A DNA stretch of 7,863 nt from Candidatus Bathyarchaeota archaeon (GTDB lineage: Archaea; Thermoproteota; Bathyarchaeia; TCS64), in NCBI GenBank assembly GCA_014729945.1, contig WJJC01000023.1:1-7863 (forward strand), in the 5' to 3' direction. Both the position numbers and the translations under genes were made by a program. Each line of letters opens with the position of its first letter. Positions within the stretch are counted from its first letter, which is position 1. The notes beneath the pieces were generated by a model. That model did not search any database. It saw only the letters and a program-made list of their open reading frames with translations, and was not told where the DNA came from. This document shows positions 1 to 5,981 of this stretch, piece after piece.

Positions 1-962
1 ATATTCCATATCTTACCCTCCAGATCATACTCCTGAGCAACTTTGGAGACACGTTCGGCTAACTCGTTAACGCTGTACGTCTCATCGAACTGGTTGAATA
101 CTCTGTACTCTCCTTCTTCTGGCGAGTTCTCGATCGCTATGGTGAAGCACTGCATGCTATCACGTAACGCTAGATACCCCCTGGTCTGTCCACCCTTACC
201 GTATGGTGTTAACTCGTGTCCAATTACTGCCTGTGCGCAGAACCTGTTGATGGCTGTACCGAAGACCTCGTCAGCATCATACCTTGTGAGCAAGTCATCA
301 TCAACCATCTGAGGTGTATTAAGTCCGTGAACCACACCCTGCATAACATCTGTAGCACTGATTCCCCAGATCTTGTTAGCGAACATAAGGTTCCACGTAT
401 CATGGACCTTGGTTAGATGATACCAACTTCCAGGCTGCCTGGGAAAAGGTAACTCGTCTTTTCTTCCCCTGTATTCTACCTCAAAGAATCCCTCGGGGAT
501 ATCTATGTTTGGTGTACCGTATTCTCCCATGGTACCTAGTTTTAAAAGATGACAGTCAGGTACGTTTTCCTTGATCGCGAATAAGATGTTATTGTGTCCT
601 ATGATGTTGTTATGCTGGACAAAATTACAGTGATCTACGTCAATCATGCTATAAGGTGCACTTGGAACTTGACCCAGTTGTACTATGCATTCTGGTTCTT
701 CTTTCTTGATGGCTAGATTTACGAAAGCAGACTCTGTGAGGTCGCCCTTATAGAATGTGAGGTCGTTACCTGATGCTTTTTTATATGCTTCTATTCGTTC
801 TTCCATTTTTTTTATTGGGGTGATGCTCTGGCTTCCTATTTCAGCGACCATTTTTCTTCTTAACATATTATCTATGCCGCAGACTTTGTGTCCTCTGTCT
901 GCGAGGTACATGGCTAAAGGCCAGCCTAGGTAGCCGTCCATTCCCATTATCATTACTTTCAT
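1..962 (-). CDS. agl3: UDP-sulfoquinovose synthase, SQD1/SqdB/Agl3 type (3' end beyond window)
   Basis: Makes UDP-sulfoquinovose from UDP-glucose and sulfite using bound NAD+. In plants and bacteria the product feeds sulfolipid synthesis; in Sulfolobales (Agl3) it feeds the S-layer N-glycan. I translated 320 codons from ATG at 962; the frame is open to the window edge. The family is about 390-400 residues, so roughly the last fifth is missing. Visible: Rossmann glycine loop GMDGYLG (7-13); KLGTMGEYGTPNIDIPEG (141 on) with the catalytic Thr at 144; WYHLTKVHD with Tyr181 and Lys185 of the YxxxK pair, matching Thr145/Tyr182/Lys186 of Arabidopsis SQD1; then QGVVHG, GTAINRFCAQAVIGH, YGKGGQTRGYLALRD and VFNQFDETYSVNELA, all SQD1 signatures. 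No signal peptide, so cytoplasmic. Divergent from the TrmB-family regulator, which may control it (inference). Family call is firm; use for lipid versus glycan is open. Confidence 0.93.
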   Translation of the reverse strand, partial: MKVMIMGMDGYLGWPLAMYLADRGHKVCGIDNMLRRKMVAEIGSQSITPIKKMEERIEAYKKASGNDLTFYKGDLTESAFVNLAIKKEEPECIVQLGQVPSAPYSMIDVDHCNFVQHNNIIGHNNILFAIKENVPDCHLLKLGTMGEYGTPNIDIPEGFFEVEYRGRKDELPFPRQPGSWYHLTKVHDTWNLMFANKIWGISATDVMQGVVHGLNTPQMVDDDLLTRYDADEVFGTAINRFCAQAVIGHELTPYGKGGQTRGYLALRDSMQCFTIAIENSPEEGEYRVFNQFDETYSVNELAERVSKVAQEYDLEGKIWN

Positions 963-1060
963 TGTATTCACATTACCGATTGATGTTACTACTTTCGGAT
1001 AGTAAGTTTATCTCTTATAAATCCTGTTATCTAAACACAATCAACAACAAGGCGAAGAAT
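963..1060. promoter_or_regulatory. Divergent promoter region between agl3 and the TrmB-family regulator
   Basis: Non-coding gap if the regulator starts at 1061. A near-palindromic TATA-like element, CTTATAAAT at 1014-1022 (ATTTATAAG on the other strand), lies about 43 bases before the regulator start and about 55 bases before the agl3 start, so one element could serve both directions. A second minus-strand candidate, AGATAAACTT, covers 1003-1012. The hexamer TTATCT occurs at 1008-1013 and 1027-1032, flanking the TATA element, and could be part of an operator. No clear Shine-Dalgarno site precedes either start. Read by eye only. Confidence 0.5.
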
Positions 1061-1891
1061 ATGGAACCTCAAATAAACCAAGTAAAATTCCAGTTAACTA
1101 ACATGGGTCTAAATGAGTACCAGGCATCCGCCCTAGCTCACTTAATGTATCTAGGGGAAACAAAAGCCACAATACTTAGTAAAGCAAGTGGGGTTCCCAA
1201 CGCCAGAATATATGGGGTATTGGATGAACTCAGTCAGAAAGGTTTAATCATAGTGAGACCTGGGCGGCCCGCTCTGTATGCCCCATTGGCTCCCCAGGAG
1301 ATAGCGGACGCCCTAGTTACTGCCACTAGAGAGGAGATAAGAAAAGAACTCAGTGTAATCGAGTCTTACCGAGACGACTTTGAATCCGTAGCCGAAAAAG
1401 TGTTTCTAAAAGCAGGAACAGCTGAGCCCAGAACAAGTCTCATAAGAATAGTGAGTGTAGGAGACGTCTCTCTGGAAGAGACCCGGAAGCTCTATCGGCA
1501 GGCTAAAAATACCTTATTGATATCCACACGTGCTATGGAATATTTTGATGAGGTAAAAGAAGAGTTAATGGAAGCAACTAAACGAGAAGTAATGACCAAG
1601 ATGCTCATGAGAAAACCCGACACCCTTAGCCCCAAGGACGCGGAGAAACAGGAACAAACCCTAGAACAATTGAATAAATATTTCCATGATAACATACAAA
1701 TCAAATTCAGTAACGAGGTGGAGATACGAGGCTGCATTATAGACCCTAATTCAGATGGAAAGGCTTTGTTCCTCGTCGAAGAAGAAGGTGTCCCATTATT
1801 TCTCCGAGAAGCTGCTTTGACATCTCATCCAAGGGTAGCCAAGGCTCTGGGTAGCATGTTTGACCTAAAATGGCGCTTCGACTCCGTTTAA
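1061..1891 (+). CDS. TrmB-family transcriptional regulator
   Basis: DNA-binding regulator of 276 residues. The N-terminal winged helix (about 10-80) has the TrmB pattern: GLNEYQASALAHLMYLG, then ASGVPNARIYGVLDELSQKG (recognition helix around 45-58), then the wing GLIIVRPGRPALYAPLAP. A charged helical linker follows (about 80-118), then a C-terminal effector-type region (125-276) with strands around LIRIVSVGDV, TLLISTRAMEYFD and GCIIDPNSDGKALFLVEEEG. TrmB relatives often bind sugars there; no ligand can be read from this copy. The frame is open back to ATG 962, but I chose ATG 1061: the extra 33 residues are low-complexity and the TATA-like element at 1014-1022 would fall inside them. Divergent from agl3, so control of that gene and itself is plausible (inference). 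A 47-base gap separates it from the next gene. Confidence 0.88.
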   Translation: MEPQINQVKFQLTNMGLNEYQASALAHLMYLGETKATILSKASGVPNARIYGVLDELSQKGLIIVRPGRPALYAPLAPQEIADALVTATREEIRKELSVIESYRDDFESVAEKVFLKAGTAEPRTSLIRIVSVGDVSLEETRKLYRQAKNTLLISTRAMEYFDEVKEELMEATKREVMTKMLMRKPDTLSPKDAEKQEQTLEQLNKYFHDNIQIKFSNEVEIRGCIIDPNSDGKALFLVEEEGVPLFLREAALTSHPRVAKALGSMFDLKWRFDSV

Positions 1892-1898
1892 TATCAAT

Positions 1899-1909
1899 CT
1901 CTTTAAACC
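1899..1909 (+). promoter_or_regulatory. TATA-like box before the RDD membrane-protein gene
   Basis: CTTTAAAC lies about 34 bases before ATG 1939 in the 47-base gap. With the usual archaeal TATA-to-start distance, transcription would begin about 8 bases before the ATG. The bases directly before the ATG (AAACTGAAGAAG) hold no good Shine-Dalgarno match, consistent with a very short leader. Weak single-motif evidence. Confidence 0.35.
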
Positions 1910-1938
1910 AGTAATCATATCAGAGAAAACTGAAGAAG

Positions 1939-2979
1939 ATGCCTAGATGCAGAAAATGTGGGGAGAACAATGCTCACGGTGATGTATATTGTAAAAGATG
2001 TGGTGCAATGCTTAGTAAGGTCACTCGGGCTGAGGGGCTTGAGTCTCTATTAGGTGATTTTAGGATTCAGAGTTTATGGGCTCTTCGAATCTTTGCTTAT
2101 TTAATTGACCTTTTTATCGTCATGGTTCTGGGGTTTCTGCTCAGTGTATTTGCTTTTATCCCTTTGATGATTGGATCCCTTTGGGGGGGAAATTGGGCTT
2201 GGCGCGGTATATGGGCTCTTCCCCTTTACCTTGGTTTGGTACAGATCATTTACTCTATTGTACTGGAGCTAATTTATGGCTCTACTTTCGGTAAACAATT
2301 ACTAGGTTTAATGGTGTTATCAAGAGACGGGGGAAAACCCGGGGTATCTGGTACTGTCTTAAGGAATCTGTCTAAGGCTCACTGGGTGTTGTTGTTAATC
2401 GATGTAGCTGCAGGGGTAACGTCCTCTCATATAGCTCGGGATAAATACTTGGATAAGGTGAGCAGAACCTACGTCACTCACAGTGGAAGAGGCGTCCGTA
2501 TACCATTCCTAGCTAGACCCAGAGTAATAGAGTCTGATTCCCGTGAATTAATTCCCCTAGAGGATTTAACAAACTTTGATCCTTTTGGTGTCATCAATCT
2601 TGGAGTTTTCCTAGTGGTTGCCACCACTATTATAGTAAACACTCCTGAGTCTCTTACTGGTTTTTTATCCTGGATTCTCTCCATCCCCCAGAGGGGTGTT
2701 GTTGCGCCGCCTAATATTGTTTTAGAGGCAGGTTACTGGTTTATGATGGCAATGGGTATCTGGGGAATAGCTTCAGGCGTGTTACGATACGTATTAAAAA
2801 TATACCCATTGAAGGCAATACAGGAGGTATTCAACGGAGTCTTTAGCTTAGTCTTTGCTGTCTTTATACATTTTTACCTACGAGGTTTCTTTAACTTGAC
2901 TTACTTCGTAGCCGCAGTAGCTGGTTTTTTCCTTACCCAGATCTTTTTCGCGGTCTACTATTCATGGTATATGGAGTAA
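1939..2979 (+). CDS. Zinc-ribbon / RDD-domain multi-span membrane protein
   Basis: Function unknown. It has 346 residues in three parts. (1) N-terminal zinc ribbon: CxxC at 4/7 and CxxC at 18/21, typical of archaeal proteins with a short cytoplasmic metal-binding head. (2) An RDD domain, about 45-180: RIFAYLID (Arg50, Asp57) opening the first membrane helix (52-78), a second helix (90-113), the GSTFGKQLLGL motif (114-124) followed by a DGGKPG turn, and a closing ARDKYLDKVSRTYV (Arg167, Asp168). RDD proteins have been linked to ion or solute transport, but the domain does not define a substrate. (3) A C-terminal part with about four hydrophobic helices (near 217-233, 264-285, 296-313 and 321-341) that I do not recognise. 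A basic/acidic loop (182-215) joins parts 2 and 3. The gene lies 47 bases after the regulator and 37 bases before the epimerase, all on the plus strand. Confidence 0.8.
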   Translation: MPRCRKCGENNAHGDVYCKRCGAMLSKVTRAEGLESLLGDFRIQSLWALRIFAYLIDLFIVMVLGFLLSVFAFIPLMIGSLWGGNWAWRGIWALPLYLGLVQIIYSIVLELIYGSTFGKQLLGLMVLSRDGGKPGVSGTVLRNLSKAHWVLLLIDVAAGVTSSHIARDKYLDKVSRTYVTHSGRGVRIPFLARPRVIESDSRELIPLEDLTNFDPFGVINLGVFLVVATTIIVNTPESLTGFLSWILSIPQRGVVAPPNIVLEAGYWFMMAMGIWGIASGVLRYVLKIYPLKAIQEVFNGVFSLVFAVFIHFYLRGFFNLTYFVAAVAGFFLTQIFFAVYYSWYME

Positions 2980-2980
2980 T

Positions 2981-2990
2981 CATTTATCAG
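2981..2990 (+). promoter_or_regulatory. Possible TATA-like box before the epimerase gene
   Basis: CATTTATCAG lies about 32 bases before the TTG start at 3017, again placing a predicted transcript start only a few bases before the start codon. No Shine-Dalgarno match is visible. Read-through from the upstream gene is equally possible, since the gap is only 37 bases. Confidence 0.25.
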
Positions 2991-3016
2991 AGAAGCCATA
3001 TTGATACTGGATTACG

Positions 3017-3967
3017 TTGAAGGCGCTGGTTACTGGCGGAGCAGGATTTATAGGCAGTCACATCGTGGACTATCTCATCAGCAAGGGGGAACCTGTTAGG
3101 GTTGTTGATAATCTCTCATCAGGGAGTATGTCTAATTTATCTCAGTGGATCGGGAATGAGTCATTCGAGTTCATTGAAGGTGATCTACTGGATCAAATTT
3201 TCATGAATGAGGTGGTTAAGGGCTGCGATCACGTTTTCCATCTAGCTGCTAATCCTGAGGTAAATGTAAAGAAAGCATCCCCTGAGGATCATTTTAAGCA
3301 GAATATTGAGGCCACGTATAACCTGCTTGAAGCCATGAGAAAAGATGGTGGTCAAGATTTCATCGTTTTTACATCTACAAGCACGGTTTATGGTGAAGCC
3401 GATCAGATTCCAACCATGGAGGATTATGGCCCTCTTAAACCGATCTCCATGTATGGTGCATCTAAACTAGCCTGCGAGGGACTCCTATCGGCTTATGCAT
3501 CAATGAATGGCTTTAAATCAGTGATTTTTAGATTGGCGAACGTGGTGGGGCCTCGCAGTAACCATGGTGTTATATACGATTTCGTGAAGAAACTGGAGGC
3601 GGATCCATCTACGCTGGAAGTATTGGGTGATGGCAGTCAATCCAAATCATATCTCTATGTAGATGACTGCGTCGCTGGTATAATGAATGGTGTTCAATCA
3701 AGTGAACAAGTAGCAATCTACAACATAGGGTCACAGGACAGAACTAATGTACTGAAGATAGCGGAAATTGTGAAGGATGAGATGGGGGTGACTGATGCAG
3801 ACATCAAGCTAACGGGGGGTGTTGATGGTGGGCGTGGATGGAAAGGGGATGTCAAAATTATGCAGCTTGATATGGGTATGCTTTGCGGGACAGGCTGGAG
3901 TCCACGATTCAATAGCGATGAGGCTGTTAAGTTGACTGCGAGATCATTAATAAAAACACTTTCTTAA
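3017..3967 (+). CDS. NAD-dependent nucleotide-sugar epimerase/dehydratase (GalE-like extended SDR)
   Basis: A 316-residue cytoplasmic enzyme acting on a nucleotide sugar, most likely UDP-glucose/UDP-galactose 4-epimerase or a close relative. Visible: Rossmann loop TGGAGFIGSH (Gly7, Gly10, Gly13), Asp31 at the end of the second strand (VVDNLSSG) for the NAD ribose, HLAANPEV (75-82), the Ser/Thr catalytic stretch FTSTSTVYGE (118-127), YGASK with Tyr146 and Lys150, RLANVVGPR (172-180), and LYVDDCVAGI in the substrate-binding part. The length is typical of archaeal GalE-like proteins. The start is TTG at 3017: the protein then begins MKALVTGGAGFIG, as the family requires, and no ATG is available. 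The exact sugar cannot be told. With agl3 nearby it may serve glycan or sulfoglycolipid synthesis (inference). Its TAA overlaps the opposing gene's stop. Confidence 0.87.
   Translation: MKALVTGGAGFIGSHIVDYLISKGEPVRVVDNLSSGSMSNLSQWIGNESFEFIEGDLLDQIFMNEVVKGCDHVFHLAANPEVNVKKASPEDHFKQNIEATYNLLEAMRKDGGQDFIVFTSTSTVYGEADQIPTMEDYGPLKPISMYGASKLACEGLLSAYASMNGFKSVIFRLANVVGPRSNHGVIYDFVKKLEADPSTLEVLGDGSQSKSYLYVDDCVAGIMNGVQSSEQVAIYNIGSQDRTNVLKIAEIVKDEMGVTDADIKLTGGVDGGRGWKGDVKIMQLDMGMLCGTGWSPRFNSDEAVKLTARSLIKTLS
3941..3960 (-). terminator. Possible T-rich terminator for the FNT channel gene
   Basis: On the minus strand, just past the FNT stop codon, the sequence reads GTGTTTTTATTAATGAT, with a run of five T at 3956-3952. 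Archaeal termination commonly uses such T-tracts without a hairpin. It lies inside the 3' end of the convergent epimerase gene, so the run could simply be coding (lysine codons). Confidence 0.25.
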
Positions 3968-4818
3968 GATTCCTGTTTCCCATACACATAACCATATAAT
4001 GTTGCTACGAAGAATCCGCCTCCAACTATGTTTCCCAGAGTGACTGGTAAGAGATTTTTAACTATGAACCCCACCCAGTTCAGGTTACTCAAGTCCAACC
4101 CAGATTGAATTATCAAACTAGGTATTTCTCTCAACATTATCCCCATAGGAACAAAGAACATGTTAGCTATACTGTGCTCAAATCCGCTGCCAACAAAAGC
4201 CATGATGGGGAATATGCATGCCAGTATTTTACCAGAAGTTTTCTCAGCTGAAGTGGCGATCCAGACTGCAAGGCATACGAGCCAGTTGCACGCAACTCCT
4301 CTGAAGAATGCCTGTGCAAAAGTGATGTTTACCTTGGCGTTTGCTATGCTTATAGCTGTAACTCCTAATGCGTTTGATCCCATATTGTAGAGCCCCGTAT
4401 TATAGATGATGTATACGAGTATGATTGAACCCAAAAAGTTACCTAGATAGACGAGGGACCAGTTTCTAATTAGATCCTGTATCTTGATCTCGCCACAAAT
4501 AAGTGATAAACATATGAGGCTGTTTCCAGTGAATAATTCAGCGCCTCCTAGTATAACAAGCATCAATCCAACAGAGAAGGCTGTGCCTATGATCAACTTG
4601 GATAACCCTAATCCAACGTACTGCGCTGCATCGATTGCCACGGTTGTTGCTATCTGTGCTCCGAACCCTACATAAGCGCCAGCTAGTATTCCTAGTATTA
4701 ATAATCTTGAGGAGTCCAAGCGGGTTTTAGTGATTCCGCTTTTTTGTATAGTTTGTGCTATTTGATTTGGTTTCTTACTCATTGCTGTTTCACTGGTTGG
4801 GAATCCCGGTGAGTTCAT
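3964..4818 (-). CDS. Formate/nitrite transporter (FNT) family channel
   Basis: Pentameric membrane channel for small monovalent anions: formate, nitrite, hydrosulfide or acetate/lactate depending on subfamily. 284 residues with six hydrophobic segments, near the family norm. Visible signatures: GAELFTGN (92-99, the central loop of helix 2), GNFLGS (126-131), a Lys at 162 before the FAQAFFRGVACNWLVCLAVW segment, GFEHSIANMFFVP (212-224) with the pore His215, and GNIVGGGFF (262-270). I report the ATG at 4818. ATG 4782 (MSKKPNQ) gives 272 residues and an N-terminus more like FdhC proteins, so it may be the true start. A TATA-like stretch near 4837-4846 would start transcription almost at 4818, giving a leaderless message from the first ATG or a 36-base leader for the second. 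Divergent from the hydrogenase operon. The substrate is not decided by the sequence, and no formate dehydrogenase is in view. Confidence 0.9.
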   Translation of the reverse strand: MNSPGFPTSETAMSKKPNQIAQTIQKSGITKTRLDSSRLLILGILAGAYVGFGAQIATTVAIDAAQYVGLGLSKLIIGTAFSVGLMLVILGGAELFTGNSLICLSLICGEIKIQDLIRNWSLVYLGNFLGSIILVYIIYNTGLYNMGSNALGVTAISIANAKVNITFAQAFFRGVACNWLVCLAVWIATSAEKTSGKILACIFPIMAFVGSGFEHSIANMFFVPMGIMLREIPSLIIQSGLDLSNLNWVGFIVKNLLPVTLGNIVGGGFFVATLYGYVYGKQES

Positions 4819-4955
4819 ATTGGTGTCTATTAACCCTTTCTTTATGTGTCGAAACCATCATCGTTTTATGTCGATTGTATTTTATCTAGTTAAATTTAGT
4901 TATCCATAAACATAATTATAGTAAATACGGTAAATATCCTTTAAGGTTCCCAGCT
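4819..4955. promoter_or_regulatory. Divergent promoter region between the FNT channel and the hydrogenase operon
   Basis: 137 bases, strongly AT-rich, with no ORF of note. For the operon (plus strand), TATA-like stretches are ATAATTATA at 4912-4920 and GTAAATAC at 4921-4928; the latter lies about 31 bases before TTG 4956. For the channel gene (minus strand), CATAAAGAAA lies at 4846-4837, with further candidates upstream near 4870 and 4887. Two short direct repeats stand out: TAGTTA at 4887-4892 and 4897-4902 (10-base period), and GTAAATA at 4921-4927 and 4930-4936 (9-base period). They may be operator half-sites that co-regulate both units, or chance in AT-rich DNA. Confidence 0.5.
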
Positions 4956-5981
4956 TTGACAGAGCAGCTAAATAAGATATTAGAAAAAGAAAATCTCGAT
5001 CAGTTCAGCAATAATCTACTTAAATCAGGTAAGATATTTGCACCCCTAAAGATCAGCCAGGATGTTCATAGCTTCAAAGAAGTAACCTCACTGGGGGAAG
5101 CAGATCTTGATTACTCTCGAACTATGATTCCACCTAAAAAGTTCTTCATATCCCCAGAAGAGATCATATTTACCTTCGACAAAGAGACAGAGGAGTACTA
5201 TGAGGTACAGGCTATAGATGGACCAGTTGTTTTGTTCGGTGTTCATGCATGTGATTTGAATGCATTAAATCTACTAGCCAAAGTCTACTTGGAGTCATTC
5301 ACGGATAAATATTATAGTGAACGTAGAGATAACACTACAATTATTGGGATTAGCTGTACTCCTGATGAGTACTGTTTCTGTAAATCCACAGGAACAGACT
5401 ATGCAAATAACGGATTCGAGTTATTTCTACATGACATCGGAGAGAAATACTTTGTTCGAGTTGGTTCTCTTAAGGGCTATCAACTAGTAGAACAGAATCT
5501 TTCCTTATTCCAAGATGTAACAGAAGAGGATTTCAGTCTCTATAAGAAAGCAGAGAAAGAACGACTGGAATCCTTTACCAAGAGCTTGGAGATGTCTGGG
5601 CTCCAGGATCTTCTCGATATGAGCTATGATAGCCCAATATGGGGGGAGTACGGCGAGAAGTGTCTCAGTTGTGGCTCATGCAACTTGGTGTGCCCACGAT
5701 GCAGATGCTATGATGTGCAGGATTATGTGGACCTAAACCTAGAAACGGGTGAACGGATTAGAAAATGGTACTCCTGTATGCTCAAGGAGCATGGCTTAGT
5801 AGCTGGAGGCCATAACTTCAGAGCTACTTCAAGGGAACGTCTTAGAAACAGGATAAACTGCAAGGGAAGTTTAAAAGAAGGAATGACTAATTGCGTGGGT
5901 TGCGGAAGGTGTACCGATTTTTGTCCAGCTGAAATAGACTACGTTGAGATATTAAACAAACTACGAGGTGAAGACCTGTGA
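4956..5981 (+). CDS. hydB: Group 3b [NiFe]-hydrogenase (sulfhydrogenase) beta subunit, iron-sulfur
   Basis: Electron-transfer subunit of the soluble NAD(P)-linked hydrogenase, homologous to the P. furiosus hydrogenase I beta subunit and to AsrA of anaerobic sulfite reductases. 341 residues, about 25 shorter than the Pyrococcus protein as I recall it, with the loss at the C-terminus. Visible: MIPPKKFF (57-64), GVHACDLNAL (95-104), GISCTPDEYCFC (131-142) with Cys134/140/142, then two ferredoxin-type [4Fe-4S] motifs, CLSCGSCNLVCPRC (Cys236/239/242/246) and CVGCGRCTDFCP (Cys313/316/319/323). HGLVAGGHNFR (279-289) lies between them and is also conserved in the family. The start is TTG at 4956: the first 30 residues then align with the Pyrococcus N-terminus and there is no nearby ATG. 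First gene of the operon; its TGA overlaps the GTG start of the gamma gene (GTGA). Confidence 0.93.
   Translation: MTEQLNKILEKENLDQFSNNLLKSGKIFAPLKISQDVHSFKEVTSLGEADLDYSRTMIPPKKFFISPEEIIFTFDKETEEYYEVQAIDGPVVLFGVHACDLNALNLLAKVYLESFTDKYYSERRDNTTIIGISCTPDEYCFCKSTGTDYANNGFELFLHDIGEKYFVRVGSLKGYQLVEQNLSLFQDVTEEDFSLYKKAEKERLESFTKSLEMSGLQDLLDMSYDSPIWGEYGEKCLSCGSCNLVCPRCRCYDVQDYVDLNLETGERIRKWYSCMLKEHGLVAGGHNFRATSRERLRNRINCKGSLKEGMTNCVGCGRCTDFCPAEIDYVEILNKLRGEDL
5965..5971 (+). promoter_or_regulatory. Shine-Dalgarno site for the gamma-subunit gene
   Basis: GAGGTGA lies 6 bases before the GTG start at 5978, inside the end of the beta gene. It matches seven bases of the archaeal anti-Shine-Dalgarno complement GGAGGTGAT and supports GTG 5978 as the start. 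Confidence 0.75.

Noticed and set aside
43..416. Two plus-strand open frames (43-312 and 216-416).
   Set aside because: They lie opposite the UDP-sulfoquinovose synthase gene, whose translation is clearly real; their proteins show no family features.
962..1060. A longer start (ATG 962) for the TrmB-family regulator.
   Set aside because: The added residues resemble no domain, the TATA-like element at 1014-1022 would lie within them, and the winged-helix domain begins naturally after ATG 1061.
1492..1737. Minus-strand open frame inside the regulator gene.
   Set aside because: Shadow of a well-supported gene; Ser/Cys-rich product with no domain pattern.
2478..2684. Minus-strand open frame inside the RDD protein gene.
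   Set aside because: Shadow frame with no start signal and no recognisable protein features.
3718..3912. Minus-strand open frame inside the epimerase gene.
   Set aside because: Shadow frame over a conserved coding region.
4160..4675. Plus-strand open frames opposite the FNT channel gene (4160-4390 and 4484-4675).
   Set aside because: The FNT motifs are on the minus strand; the plus-strand products are antisense artefacts.
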